Below are positions 1 to 8,926 of a stretch of 64,000 nucleotides of DNA, piece by piece. The notes under the pieces are model-generated. The model did not search any database. It was not told the origin of the DNA and was given only the letters and a program-made list of their open reading frames with translations. Position numbers and translations under genes: made by a program. Position 1 is the stretch's first letter, and each line of letters begins with the position of its first letter. Origin of the DNA: Streptomyces caelestis (GTDB lineage: Bacteria; Actinomycetota; Actinomycetes; Streptomycetales; Streptomycetaceae); assembly GCF_014205255.1 (NCBI RefSeq), contig NZ_JACHNE010000001.1:8680001-8744000 (forward strand). Direction: 5' to 3'.

Positions 1-294
1 CATGACCGGCATGATGCGCTCGAATATCTCCGGACGCGCCCCCGGGTCGATGAACTCGGGCAGCTCGAACAGCGGGGCCCGGCCGTGCCGGTAGAACACG
101 TTGGGTACCAGCACCGTGTAGCCCTCACCGGCCAGCCGGTCGGCCATCGACCGCAGCCGGGGGCGCAGTCCGAAGGCGTCCATGTAGAGCAGGACCGCCG
201 GGCGGGCGGCCCCGTCGGCGGGATGTGCCAGATACGCGTCGGCGGTGCCGTCCTCGGTGGGGATGTCGACAGCGGTTCCCTGTACGGCGGTCAT
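1..294 (-). CDS. Dienelactone hydrolase-family protein (3' part cut off by window edge)
   Basis: The reverse strand opens with ATG at 294 and stays open to the window edge, giving the first 98 residues. The N-terminus MTAVQGTAVDIPTEDGTADA, followed by a hydrophobic strand (PAVLLYMDAFGLRP) and an ADRLAGEGYTVLVPN segment, matches the first beta strands of the dienelactone hydrolase alpha/beta-hydrolase family, which hydrolyses lactones or small esters in the cytoplasm. The nucleophile cysteine elbow and the Asp/His residues would lie beyond the edge and cannot be checked. The family call is reasonably secure; the substrate is unknown. Confidence 0.75.
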   Translation of the reverse strand, partial: MTAVQGTAVDIPTEDGTADAYLAHPADGAARPAVLLYMDAFGLRPRLRSMADRLAGEGYTVLVPNVFYRHGRAPLFELPEFIDPGARPEIFERIMPVM

Positions 295-440
295 GGCTGG
301 GCTGCCTCTCTGCGGGGGTGTCGGCCAGGAACCCGTCCGCGTGACCGGGCGGGTCAGGGGCATCGTGACACGCCGCTTCCCGGGGCATTTCGCCCACCCC
401 CGGCACCCGGGGCAACCGTGAACGCCCCTTGGCGCGCCCT

Positions 441-1061
441 TTACTCGAACCGTGAGATGTCGCCCGCTCCGTGCCGTACGATCTCGGCCTCACCGCCGGA
501 GAAGTCGATCACCGTCGTCGGCTCGGTGCCGCAGTCGCCGGAGTCGACCACCCCGTCCAGCACGTGGTCGAGCAGGTCCTTGATCTCCCAGCCCTGCGTC
601 ATCGGCTCCTCCTCGCCGGGCAGCAGCAGGGTGCTGGACAGCAGGGGCTCACCGAGCTCGGCGAGCAGGGCCTGGGTGACGACGTGGTCGGGGATCCGCA
701 CGCCGACGGTCTTCTTCTTGGGGTGCTGGAGCATGCGCGGCACCTCCTTCGTCGCGGGCAGGATGAACGTGTAGCTGCCGGGCGTCGAGGCCTTGATCGC
801 GCGGAACACGTCGTTGTCGATCCGCACGAACTGGCCGAGCTGCGCGAAGTCCTGGCACACGAGGGTGAAGTGGTGCCGGTCGTCCAGCTTGCGGATCGCC
901 CGGATCCGCTCGATGCCGTCACGGCTGCCCAGGCGGCAGCCCAGTGCGTAACAGGAGTCCGTGGGGTACGCGACAAGAGCGTCCGCACGGATGCTGTCGG
1001 CGATCTGGCCGATGGTGCGGGGCTGGGGGTTGTCGGGGTGCACGTCGTAGTACTTCGCCAT
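441..1061 (-). CDS. Sua5/YciO/YrdC-family protein (L-threonylcarbamoyladenylate synthase-like)
   Basis: The 206-residue protein begins MAKYYDVHPDNPQPRT and carries PTDSCYALGC near residue 33, RKLDDRHHFTLVCQDFAQ near 77 and a TPGSYTFILPATKEVP segment near 109. These are landmarks of the YrdC fold, which binds ATP and threonine and, in Sua5/TsaC members, makes threonylcarbamoyl-AMP for tRNA t6A. The compact length without a C-terminal Sua5 domain resembles YciO more than the essential Sua5, so the exact reaction is uncertain. It is a single leftward gene, divergent from the PucR-like regulator. Confidence 0.85.
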   Translation of the reverse strand: MAKYYDVHPDNPQPRTIGQIADSIRADALVAYPTDSCYALGCRLGSRDGIERIRAIRKLDDRHHFTLVCQDFAQLGQFVRIDNDVFRAIKASTPGSYTFILPATKEVPRMLQHPKKKTVGVRIPDHVVTQALLAELGEPLLSSTLLLPGEEEPMTQGWEIKDLLDHVLDGVVDSGDCGTEPTTVIDFSGGEAEIVRHGAGDISRFE

Positions 1062-1226
1062 CCGCCGAGCTTATGCCGCCCGCGCGGCGGCGTGGCGCAG
1101 GGTGGGGTGTCGGGCCCGCGGGCGGGCAGCGGGGCGGGCTCGCCCGGGGTGAGGGCGCGGGACGGGTGAGGTAACGTCCCCGACCGGTGCGCCGGAGGCG
1201 GTGCGAGGAGCGAGGGGAAGGCCGAG

Positions 1227-2720
1227 GTGGCTGGCCGAGAGGACGGGAACCGGCAGCGGGAGACGCCGGCCGGGCCGGGTCCGGCGTGGGCGGAGGAACT
1301 GCTCGAGCACCTGCGCCCGGCGGGGCGCGACGTGCGCCGGGTCGTGAGCTGGCTGTCCGGTGCCGTGCGCGGGTCCGTGGCCCTTCAGGACGCCGCCGGG
1401 AACCTCATGGCCGGAACCCGGCTCCCGCTGGACGAGGACCTCGTCACGGACATCACCGCCGGCCGGATCGCCTCCGCGGCCTGGGAGAGCCAGGAGCGCC
1501 ACCTGCGCCTGGTCAGGGTGGAACCCCCGTCCCACACCTGCGTCCTGGCCGTCTCCCGCGACAGTCCCTTCGACCGCCGGGCCGCCGACGTCGTCACGCG
1601 CACCGCCCAGGTGATCGAGCTGCTGCTGGCCGCGCGCGAGTCGACCGCGGCCGGACACCGGCTCCGGCGGGCCACCTCCGACCTGCGCCTGGCGATCCTG
1701 CAACTGCTGATGGTCGAGGACACCATCGCCGCCCGTCGTGTCGCCGCCGGGCTCTGGCCCGGGCTGCTCGACGCCGACACGGCGTGCGTGTACGTCGTCG
1801 AGTCCGACCCCGCCGTACGCGACCGGATCGCCGAGGAGTGCCTGGACAGCACCAGGGAGGACGCCCTGGTCGTGCGCTGCCCGGCCATGGAAGGGCACGT
1901 GATCGTCGTCAGCCTCCGCGACACCACGGATGAGGCCCTGCGGTCACTGGTCGGCCGGCACCCGGACCTCTTCCTCGGCGGCAGCGTCCGGCAGAGCCTC
2001 GCCCGGACCGCCACCGCCTACGGACAGGCTGTCAGCGCGCTCGCCGTCGCCCACTTCCGGTCCGACAAGACCGCCGTCTACGCCGAGCGCACCCACCCCG
2101 AACGCCTCATGGATCCGGAAGGGCTGCGCGGCTGGACGGCCCGGGTGCTGCGTCCGCTCGACACCCTGCCGCACCACACCCGCGCCGAACTCCTCGCCAC
2201 CACCCGTCTCGGCCTGGAGTTCACCGCCGTCAACGCCGCGAAGGTCCTCGGCGTCAGCCGCAACACGGTCCGCGCCCGCATGGAGCGCGTGGAGGCCCTG
2301 CTCGGCACCGACTTCGCCGACCTCACCGTCCGGGCCGTCGTCCACCTGGCGCTGAACACCCAGATCGGCCTGTCCGACGCCCAGTTCACCCACGACACCG
2401 CGGACTCCGCACTCCGGCTCTCCGACCTGCTGTCCGGGCCCGCCGTACGCACCTGGGCACAGGACCTGCTGGGCCGCCTGGACCAGGGCTCCAGGAACCC
2501 GCGCCGGACGCTGCGCACCTGGATCTCCGCCGGCGGCAACGCCGAACGGGCCGCGCAGGCCCTGGGCATACACGCGCAGACCGTGCGCGAGCACGTCCGC
2601 AGCACCGAACCCGTCCTGGAACGCCAGCTCCTCGCCGCGGGGACCGACCTGTACGAGGTCGTGCTGGCCCATCTGGCCGTCGGCGACCTCGACCTGCCGG
2701 TTCTCCACCGCCACGACTGA
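1227..2720 (+). CDS. PucR-like helix-turn-helix transcriptional regulator
   Basis: The 497-residue protein has an N-terminal sensory half of no clear family and two C-terminal PucR-type helix-turn-helix units. The first is near residue 331 (AAKVLGVSRNTVRARMERVE) and the second near residue 436 (AAQALGIHAQTVREHVRS). PucR-type regulators bind DNA through such a C-terminal HTH and are often tied to catabolic genes; two HTH units in one chain suggest DNA contacts from both. The GTG at 1227 follows a GAGGGGAAGG ribosome site. No target can be named from context. Confidence 0.75.
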   Translation: MAGREDGNRQRETPAGPGPAWAEELLEHLRPAGRDVRRVVSWLSGAVRGSVALQDAAGNLMAGTRLPLDEDLVTDITAGRIASAAWESQERHLRLVRVEPPSHTCVLAVSRDSPFDRRAADVVTRTAQVIELLLAARESTAAGHRLRRATSDLRLAILQLLMVEDTIAARRVAAGLWPGLLDADTACVYVVESDPAVRDRIAEECLDSTREDALVVRCPAMEGHVIVVSLRDTTDEALRSLVGRHPDLFLGGSVRQSLARTATAYGQAVSALAVAHFRSDKTAVYAERTHPERLMDPEGLRGWTARVLRPLDTLPHHTRAELLATTRLGLEFTAVNAAKVLGVSRNTVRARMERVEALLGTDFADLTVRAVVHLALNTQIGLSDAQFTHDTADSALRLSDLLSGPAVRTWAQDLLGRLDQGSRNPRRTLRTWISAGGNAERAAQALGIHAQTVREHVRSTEPVLERQLLAAGTDLYEVVLAHLAVGDLDLPVLHRHD

Positions 2721-2918
2721 CCCGTCTTGCCTCCGGGGCAACCGGTTGGCCGGGCCAGGGCGGGACGAAACCGGGCCATTCGGACTCAGCTGTGCACAGG
2801 TGAGCCCTGTTGAGCGTGCAACGGGCATCGACGCGATTCACAAGGCCTCTGCCATGGACGTAGGTTCGACGAGCCGCGGGGGCCCGACCGGAACGGGGGA
2901 CCGGTCGCGCTCCCGCGA

Positions 2919-2936
2919 GCCGCCTTGTGAGGCGGC
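2919..2936 (-). terminator. Hairpin after the conservon/P450 operon
   Basis: GCCGCCT and AGGCGGC pair around a TGTG loop, just downstream of the stop of the last P450 gene. There is no T-run, as is common for Streptomyces terminators. The rest of the 2721-2951 gap holds no supported gene; a 10-nt palindrome CTGTGCACAG lies at 2790-2799. Confidence 0.5.
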
Positions 2937-2951
2937 GTCCCCGCTGTCGCC

Positions 2952-4178
2952 TCAGCCCCGCAGCCGCACCGGGATCTCCTGCCAGCCCAAGGCGATGAAG
3001 GACGGCACCTGCCGCAGGCCCTCGTCACCGGCGGCCAGGCTCAGGCCGGGGAACCGGTCGAACAGCGCCGGCAGCGCGGTCAGCGCCTCCAGACGGGCCA
3101 GGGGCGCCCCGATGCAGCGGTGGACCCCGATCCCGAACGCCAGATGGTCGTCGGCAACGCGTGCGGCGTCGAAGACGTCGGCGTCCGGCCCGTAGTGCTC
3201 GGGGTCGAACCCCGCGGCGGCGTACGTCGTGATGATGGCGTCACCGGCCGGGATGGTGACGTCGCCGACGGTGAGGTCGGTGACGGCGAACCGGAGCGGC
3301 AGCGCGGCGATCGACGGGTGCGCGCGCAGCGTCTCGTTGACGACGGCGTCCCAGCCGATCTCCCCGGACCGTACGGCGGCGAGCTGTTCGGGGCGGCGGA
3401 GCAGGGCGACGGCCGCGTTGCCTATCAGGTTGACGGTGGTCTCGAAGCCGGCCCCGATGACCAGCAGCAGCGTGTACAGCAGCTCCTCGTCGCTGAGCCG
3501 GTCGCCGTCCTCGTCCCGGACCCGGATCAGCTCGGTGGTCATGTCGTCACCGGGGTGCGCGGCCTTGTGCGCGATCAGCGCGGGCAGCACCGTGCCGATC
3601 TGCTGCTGCACGGACGCCGCGTGCTCCGGGCTCGTGTCGGAGGTGTCCACGATGGCCGCGACGAGCCGGCCGGTGTCCTCCCACAACTCGTCCGGCACGC
3701 CGAACAGTTCGCAGATGATGCGCATCGGCAGCGGATGGGCGAACCCCTTCCTGAGGTCCACGACCTCGCTGTCTGCGGAGTCGAGCGCGTCCAGCAGCTC
3801 CGCGGTGATCGCCTCCACCCGGGGCCGCATCGCCTCGGTGCGGCGGTGCGTGAAGCTGGGCGCCACCAGCTTGCGCAGCCGCGTGTGGTCCGCGCCGTAG
3901 GCGGAGAGCATGTTGACCACGCCCACCCAGCCCAGGATCCAGCCCCAGGACGGATGTTCGCCGATCTCGGGCCACAACCGCCAGTGCAGCCGCGGGTCCT
4001 TGCTGACCCGCGGGTCGAGGACGAGTTCCTTCAGCGTGTCGTAGCGCGTGGGCGCCCAGGCGGGGATCCCGCCGGGCAGCTCCACGGGCACGATCGGGCC
4101 GAGGGCGCGCAGCCGGGCGCTCTCGGCGGCGATGTCGGCGCCCAACGGGTCGAGAGCGATGCGGTCGGTCACGGTCAC
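2952..4178 (-). CDS. Cytochrome P450, CYP154-like, last gene of the conservon operon
   Basis: The 408-residue P450 has every canonical landmark. The oxygen-activation helix is GAGFETT at 242-248, the K-helix ExxR is E282-T-L-R285, and the heme loop AFGIGVHRCIGAPLAR carries the ligand Cys355. The GTG at 4178 is chosen because AGGAGG sits seven bases upstream and the codon overlaps the preceding P450 stop (GTGA). The sequence and its pairing with a CYP157-like P450 inside a conservon suggest the CYP154 family, whose members hydroxylate steroids or macrolide-like substrates in vitro. The natural substrate here is unknown. Confidence 0.9.
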   Translation of the reverse strand: MTVTDRIALDPLGADIAAESARLRALGPIVPVELPGGIPAWAPTRYDTLKELVLDPRVSKDPRLHWRLWPEIGEHPSWGWILGWVGVVNMLSAYGADHTRLRKLVAPSFTHRRTEAMRPRVEAITAELLDALDSADSEVVDLRKGFAHPLPMRIICELFGVPDELWEDTGRLVAAIVDTSDTSPEHAASVQQQIGTVLPALIAHKAAHPGDDMTTELIRVRDEDGDRLSDEELLYTLLLVIGAGFETTVNLIGNAAVALLRRPEQLAAVRSGEIGWDAVVNETLRAHPSIAALPLRFAVTDLTVGDVTIPAGDAIITTYAAAGFDPEHYGPDADVFDAARVADDHLAFGIGVHRCIGAPLARLEALTALPALFDRFPGLSLAAGDEGLRQVPSFIALGWQEIPVRLRG

Positions 4179-5413
4179 GGTCGTCCTCCTGGCTGATCGG
4201 GGGAGCGGGGAGTGAAACGGACGGGCAGCGCCCTCAGCGAGCGGTGGAACGGGCCGGGCCGCCAGGTGAGACGCTCGCGGGGCAGCACGGGTTCCAGGTC
4301 GGGCAGCCACTGGGTGAGCCGTTCGATCGCCTCGGTGGCGATGAGCAGCGTGTGCTGCTTGACCGGGCAGGCGTGCGGGCCCGCCGACCAGGACAGATGG
4401 GAGGCGTCGCCCGGGTGCCGGTCCGCGCCGCGCTCCTGCTCGCCGGCCTGCGCCAGCGCCCCGTAGGAGATCACCACCGGCACCGCGGCCCTGATCCACA
4501 CGCCGTGGAAGGTGACGGGTGTGCGGGCGTAGTGGATGCCGTAGTTGGCGAGCGGCGTCTCGTGGTGCAGCACCTCCAGCACCGCGTCCGTCACCGGGCG
4601 GGCGCCGCTGGTGAGCGTCGAGTAGTAGTCCGGGTTGCCGAGGATCCTGGACAGCGCGTTGGACACCAGGTTGGCCGTCGGCTCGTGGCCCGCGCCGAGC
4701 GTGAGGAACACCTGCCAGGTGACCTCCTCGGGGGTCAGCCCCGCCGGATGGTCCAGCAGCCAGCTCGGCAGGTCGTCGCCGCGCCGCTCGGTCTTGGCCG
4801 CGATCAGCTCCAGCACGTACCCGGCGTACTCCGCCTCGCCGTCCGCCGCCTGCGCGCCGCCCTCGATCAGCTTGGCGAGCGCGGCGTCGAGCCGGTCGCT
4901 CGCACTGTCCGGCAGCCCGAACAGGCTGTTGAACACCAGCGCCATCAACGGCCTGGTGAACTCGCCGACCAGGTCGGCCTCGCCCCGCGGTCCGATCCGG
5001 CTCACCAGCAGATGTACCGCCTGGTGCACCCGGGCCCGCAGGTCGTGCGGCTCCACCAGGTCGAAGGCGTCGATCAGCGTGGTGCGGTAGCGCAGGTGCG
5101 CGGCACCGTCGGCGAACAGGGTGTTGGGCCGCCAGCGCATCATCCCGAGCACGGGGGAGTCGTCGGGGACGGTCGCCTCCCACGGCCGGGGATCGTGCGA
5201 GAACGTCTTCGTGTCGTGCAGCAGATCCAGCGCGGCCCGTCGGTCCGTGACGACGTACGCCGGCACACCGGGCGCGAGTTCCGCCCAGCCGACCGGCCCC
5301 TGGGCGCCCAGGGCGGCGTAGTACGGGTGGGGGTCGCGGGCGAAGCCGTCCTCCCACAGGCGGACGGGCGCCGCGAGGGAGAAGGCCTGCTCGGCAGGGG
5401 ACGGGTGGGTCAC
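4175..5413 (-). CDS. Cytochrome P450, CYP157-like, lacking the ExxR motif
   Basis: The 412-residue protein has a P450 I-helix (AGHEPT, 241-246) and a heme loop with Cys349 (SAGPHACPVKQH). The K-helix reads E280-V-L-H283-HETP, so the arginine of the otherwise near-universal ExxR pair is histidine. Loss of ExxR is a known trait of the Streptomyces CYP157 family, whose genes sit beside CYP154 genes in conservons. The GTG at 5413 overlaps the cvnD stop by four bases, so the two are translationally coupled. Heme incorporation is plausible since the Cys is present, but catalysis is unproven. Confidence 0.88.
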   Translation of the reverse strand: MTHPSPAEQAFSLAAPVRLWEDGFARDPHPYYAALGAQGPVGWAELAPGVPAYVVTDRRAALDLLHDTKTFSHDPRPWEATVPDDSPVLGMMRWRPNTLFADGAAHLRYRTTLIDAFDLVEPHDLRARVHQAVHLLVSRIGPRGEADLVGEFTRPLMALVFNSLFGLPDSASDRLDAALAKLIEGGAQAADGEAEYAGYVLELIAAKTERRGDDLPSWLLDHPAGLTPEEVTWQVFLTLGAGHEPTANLVSNALSRILGNPDYYSTLTSGARPVTDAVLEVLHHETPLANYGIHYARTPVTFHGVWIRAAVPVVISYGALAQAGEQERGADRHPGDASHLSWSAGPHACPVKQHTLLIATEAIERLTQWLPDLEPVLPRERLTWRPGPFHRSLRALPVRFTPRSPDQPGGRP

Positions 5414-6036
5414 CGGTGCTCCGCGGGTCGGTGGTCGATCAGGTGCTGGACCAGGGCGAGCAGGGAGTCGATCGAGGAGTCCGCCTCCCGCGCGTCGCAG
5501 GTGACGATCGGGGTCGTCGGGTCCAGGTCGAGGGCAGCGCGCAACTGCTCGGGCGTGTGGTGGCGGGGTGCGTCCGGGAAGGTGTTGAAGGCGACCGCGT
5601 ACGGCAGCCCGGTCTCCTCCACCAGCCCGAGCACGTCGAACGAGGCATCGATCCGGCGGGCGTCGACCAGTACGAGCGCGCCGAGCGCCCCGTGGGCGAT
5701 GTCGTCCCACAGCGACCGGAACCGCTCCTGGCCGGGCGTGCCGAACAGGTACAGCACGATCCCGCCCGGCAGGCTGATCCGGCCGAAGTCGATGGCGACC
5801 GTGGTGGTCGACTTGTCCCGGACCCCGGCGAGATCGTCGACCCGCGCGGACGCCTCGGTGAGCTGCTCCTCCGTGTGCAGCGGGCGGATCTCCGAGACGG
5901 AGCCGATCAGGGTCGTCTTGCCCACCCCGAACGGCCCCGTGACCAGGATCTTCACCAGGTCGCGGGCGGTGTCCGGGAGATGGATGCCGTCGCCGTCGGC
6001 GCCGGTGTCAACGGTGCTTGAGGTCGCGGAGGCCAT
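5410..6036 (-). CDS. cvnD: Conservon GTPase CvnD
   Basis: The 208-residue protein is the Ras/MglA-like small GTPase of a conservon. The P-loop GPFGVGKTT is at residues 34-42 and the switch-II region reads FGTPGQERF. The usual NKxD guanine-specificity motif is not present in standard form (VAFNTFPDA in its place), as is usual for this family. CvnD is the switch that responds to the CvnA-B-C membrane complex. Its start overlaps cvnC by 29 bases and its stop overlaps the P450 start. Confidence 0.93.
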   Translation of the reverse strand: MASATSSTVDTGADGDGIHLPDTARDLVKILVTGPFGVGKTTLIGSVSEIRPLHTEEQLTEASARVDDLAGVRDKSTTTVAIDFGRISLPGGIVLYLFGTPGQERFRSLWDDIAHGALGALVLVDARRIDASFDVLGLVEETGLPYAVAFNTFPDAPRHHTPEQLRAALDLDPTTPIVTCDAREADSSIDSLLALVQHLIDHRPAEHR

Positions 6037-6370
6037 CGGCCACTCTCTTCAGCAGGTCGGGGTCGAAGCGCCGGGCGGGCGGGATCGGCGGGCGGGCCAG
6101 CACCAGGTCGCGGTCGATGAGGTCGGCGGCCAGCACCAGCACGGCGGAGACGGGCAGCCGCAGCAGGGCCGCGGCCTCCACCACCGTCAGTGACCCGTGC
6201 TCCAGTTCCTCCAGCAGGGCCGCCTGCGCGGCGGGCAGATCGGCCGGGGCCGGCTCGCCACTGCCGGTGAGGACCGACAGCCGCTCCAGATGGGCACGGC
6301 TGGGCCGGGCCACCCCGCCGGTCGACAGATACGCGGGAACCAGGGGACGGCCGCCTCGGCGGCCGGTCAT
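6008..6370 (-). CDS. cvnC: Conservon DUF742 protein CvnC
   Basis: This 120-residue protein belongs to the DUF742 family, always third in conservons. The signature winged-helix-like stretch is LEELEHGSLTVVEAAALLRL, followed by PVSAVLVLAADLIDRDLV. The basic N-terminus (MTGRRGGRPLVPAYLSTGG) is also typical. In the family it binds with CvnB and CvnD under the CvnA sensor. The start overlaps the cvnB stop by four bases. Confidence 0.93.
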   Translation of the reverse strand: MTGRRGGRPLVPAYLSTGGVARPSRAHLERLSVLTGSGEPAPADLPAAQAALLEELEHGSLTVVEAAALLRLPVSAVLVLAADLIDRDLVLARPPIPPARRFDPDLLKRVADGLRDLKHR

Positions 6371-6789
6371 GCCGTCGTGTCGCCGTCGGCACCTCGGGGC
6401 CCGGCCGCCATCGCCTTCTCACCCAGCCGCGCCACCTGCGAGTGCACCCGGTGCGCGAGCAGGTCCAGGCGTACCTCGGGATCGCCGTACGCGGCCACGC
6501 AGGTGCCGTGGTCCGTCGGCACGATGAGCACGTAGCCGTGGTCCGACTCGATGACGACCTGCCGGATGTCGGCCCGGTCGGTGTCGGCGAACGCCGCGGC
6601 CGCGGTACGGCAGGCACCCTGCACGGTGCTGGTGATGGCGGCGACCCGCTCGGCCGACGGCTGCGACAGCGCGTCGGTGTAACCCGTCACGAACCCGTCC
6701 CGGGTGAGCAGGACGGCGGCCACGACGTGCGGCACCTCCAGGACCGGTTCGAGCACCCAGGCCGTGTCCCCCGTCGCGCGGCTGGTCAT
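6367..6789 (-). CDS. cvnB: Conservon roadblock/LC7 protein CvnB
   Basis: The 140-residue protein has a roadblock/LC7 fold: a hydrophobic strand (PHVVAAVLLTRDGFVTGY), a helix with ERVAAITSTVQGACR, and a strand with VVIESDHGYVLIVPT. Such proteins act as GTPase partners, here presumably for CvnD. The gene overlaps cvnA by four bases (ATGA) and cvnC by four bases, so expression is tightly coupled. Confidence 0.93.
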   Translation of the reverse strand: MTSRATGDTAWVLEPVLEVPHVVAAVLLTRDGFVTGYTDALSQPSAERVAAITSTVQGACRTAAAAFADTDRADIRQVVIESDHGYVLIVPTDHGTCVAAYGDPEVRLDLLAHRVHSQVARLGEKAMAAGPRGADGDTTA

Positions 6790-8348
6790 CGAGCCGTTCC
6801 TCCCTCGTGGTCGTTCCGGCCTCGGCCGGTGTCGTCGGTCGCTCCGTCGGCCGTGGTCGTGGCCGGGGCATCATCAGATACGGCTGGAACGGCTCCGGTG
6901 TTCGGCCGGGCGGCACATCGTGCGGCCGCCGTGCCGGACTGGAGGGCGCCGAGGGCGGCGGCGGACTCCTCGGGGCGCCGGGGCCGGCGCTGTGGTGCGG
7001 GTGCGGGGGCCGGGGCGTCCGTCGGGGGCGTGGCCCGGCTGCGGCGGCGCCGCTGGGGGAGGCCGCCGCTGTCACGGGGGCCGTGGTGGCCGGGGGCCGG
7101 GGCGGAGGCGTGGTCGTCCTGGTCTGTGCCGTAGCCGTGATCGTCGGCGGTGGTGGACGGCGGCTCGGGCTTCCGGGACGCGGTGGCCGGCTCGGAGCCG
7201 TCGGACGCGGTGGCCGGGGCCGGCTCGGAGGCACGGGCAGCGCCGTCAGCGAGGGGCGGAACGGCTCGCTCCGCCCTGCGCGTCGAGCGCGGGGCGCTGG
7301 CCGCCGGAGGCAGTGCGGCGGGATCGACGCGGGTCAGCAGGTGACTGTCGACCCGCAGCACCGCCCGCACTCCGCCGTACGGGGACGGGGAGGACAGGTC
7401 CACGCTCAGATCGAACTGCCGGGTCAGCTGGCCGATGGCGGCGAGTCCCATGCGCGGCGGGTCGCCGAGCTCGGTGAGCAGGATCGGTTCGGAACCGGCC
7501 ACCATCCGCTGGGCACGGGCCCGTTCGTCCTGCGTCATGCCCAGCCCGGCGTCGTCCACGGTGACACAGACACCGTGGCGGACGGCCTCCAGGTTGACCA
7601 CGACGTCGGTGTCGGGCGCGGAGTGCCGCAGCGCGTTGTCGAGGAGTTCGGCGACGATGATGGCGACCGGCTCGACGGCGTGGGACACCAGGGCGGTGCC
7701 CGCCTCGAGGTGGTTGTGGACCCGGACGCGCTGGTAGCCCGCGAGCCGGGCCTGACCGCCCGTCACCGCGTCCACCAGATGGGACTCCTCCCGGGCCAGC
7801 CCCACCCAGGCCCCGCACACCACCGCGGCGATCTGCGCGCGCCGCAGCGACTGCTCGTTCTCGTGGTCCAGCTCGAACAGGGTCTGCGCCAACTCGGGGT
7901 CGTCGTAGCGCTGTTGCAGACCGCGCAGGGCGTCCTGCAGCCGGTACAGCGCCGCCTGGATCTCCCGCGTGGCCCCGCGCATCCCGGCCTGCGCGGCGGC
8001 GTCGATCCGGGTGCGCTGCGCGGCGAGTTCGGCCTGCAGCCCCTTCAGCACCTGCTCCAGCGCGAGACCCAGGGGCGAACCGGCGAGCTGCGGGCCGAGC
8101 GGGCCGGGCACGGCGACGTGGGGATGGGCGACCTGCCGGGCGGCGGCGGGCACACGCCGCGCCGCCAGGTGCTCGACCTCGGCCGTGAACGCCCGTGTGG
8201 TGCCGTCGAGTTGCGCGCGCAGTGCGGCGGTCTTGGCGCGCTGCGCGGCCAGTTGCCGTCGTGAGCGCAGCAGCCCGCCGCCGAGGGCGAACGCGGACAG
8301 TGTGCCGACGGCGAGACCGCCGACGACCAGGTCCGGTAATTCGATCAT
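6786..8348 (-). CDS. cvnA: Conservon sensor-kinase-like membrane protein CvnA
   Basis: The protein has one N-terminal membrane helix (LVVGGLAVGTLSAFALGGGL), a helical linker, and an HATPase-like domain. That domain shows the N-box ELLDNALRHS, the G1 box VDDAGLGMT and a downstream GLAAIGQLTRQF. The C-terminal ~170 residues are a Pro/Ala-rich disordered tail. CvnA resembles sensor kinases but acts with CvnB-D rather than a response regulator. I place the start at ATG 8348 (MIELPDLVVGG); an in-frame ATG near 8429 would add about 27 residues. The call is firm, the start is not. Confidence 0.88.
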   Translation of the reverse strand: MIELPDLVVGGLAVGTLSAFALGGGLLRSRRQLAAQRAKTAALRAQLDGTTRAFTAEVEHLAARRVPAAARQVAHPHVAVPGPLGPQLAGSPLGLALEQVLKGLQAELAAQRTRIDAAAQAGMRGATREIQAALYRLQDALRGLQQRYDDPELAQTLFELDHENEQSLRRAQIAAVVCGAWVGLAREESHLVDAVTGGQARLAGYQRVRVHNHLEAGTALVSHAVEPVAIIVAELLDNALRHSAPDTDVVVNLEAVRHGVCVTVDDAGLGMTQDERARAQRMVAGSEPILLTELGDPPRMGLAAIGQLTRQFDLSVDLSSPSPYGGVRAVLRVDSHLLTRVDPAALPPAASAPRSTRRAERAVPPLADGAARASEPAPATASDGSEPATASRKPEPPSTTADDHGYGTDQDDHASAPAPGHHGPRDSGGLPQRRRRSRATPPTDAPAPAPAPQRRPRRPEESAAALGALQSGTAAARCAARPNTGAVPAVSDDAPATTTADGATDDTGRGRNDHEGGTAR

Positions 8349-8582
8349 CGAGTCGAGTCCAGGGGGAGTCGGGCAGGGCGGAGTCCGAGGTGCTCTGACG
8401 AGCCACCCGCAGACAGTACACACCGTCATCGACCGATCTCGCACGGTGGAGCGGCACTTCGTTCGGAAAGTGACCGGTGTCTGTTCGCTTCTGTGGCAAC
8501 TGTCGGGATTGCCGTACAGGGGAGGGGAGTTGGTGGTGCGTGCGGGTCTGACCGGCCGGTCGGCGGCCCGCCCTGAGAGGGC

Positions 8583-8598
8583 GTGATCAGTTGATCAC
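8583..8598. promoter_or_regulatory. 16-nt inverted repeat GTGATCA-GT-TGATCAC, possible operator
   Basis: Perfect 7-nt arms around a 2-nt centre lie between the divergent cvnA and 78-aa genes. Its length and symmetry fit a dimeric regulator site; no known consensus is recognised. Confidence 0.4.
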
Positions 8599-8629
8599 CG
8601 AAAGTGATGAGGTCGGGTGTGTGTCCGCC

Positions 8630-8653
8630 CGCCGGACGGGTACCCGTCCGGCG
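8630..8653. promoter_or_regulatory. 24-nt perfect palindrome upstream of the 78-aa gene
   Basis: The half-site is CGCCGGACGGGT and its exact complement follows with no loop. It ends about 20 bases before the AAGAAGGAGG ribosome site of the downstream gene. It could be an operator or, in RNA, a 5'-UTR hairpin. Confidence 0.5.
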
Positions 8654-8689
8654 CCTGAAAGAGGTTCGCTCCGCAAGAAGGAGGTCCGA

Positions 8690-8926
8690 ATGACCAGCGA
8701 GACGGAGACCGGCGGCGTGACCGGTACGCAGGACAAGGACTACAACCTGATCTGGTACGTCGAGGCGTGCCTGAACAACGCCCTGCGTCTGGAGAGCTAC
8801 ATCCAGGACGCGGAGCGCGCCAAGGACACCGAGGTCGCGGACCTGTTCCGCAAGGCCCAGGCGGACAGCCGCAAGGGTGCCGAACTGGGCAAGAGCCTCC
8901 TGCGCGCACGCCTCAACGAAGGCTGA
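8690..8926 (+). CDS. Small acidic helical protein, unknown function
   Basis: A 78-residue protein begins at ATG 8690 with a near-ideal AAGAAGGAGG ribosome site. After a polar N-terminus it is predicted largely helical: DKDYNLIWYVEACLNNALRL, then DAERAKDTEVADLFRKAQAD. The spacing of hydrophobic residues suggests a helical pair, loosely like half of a ferritin-like bundle, but no metal-ligand pattern is clear. Two palindromes lie just upstream, so it is probably under its own regulator. No function can be assigned. Confidence 0.8.
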   Translation: MTSETETGGVTGTQDKDYNLIWYVEACLNNALRLESYIQDAERAKDTEVADLFRKAQADSRKGAELGKSLLRARLNEG

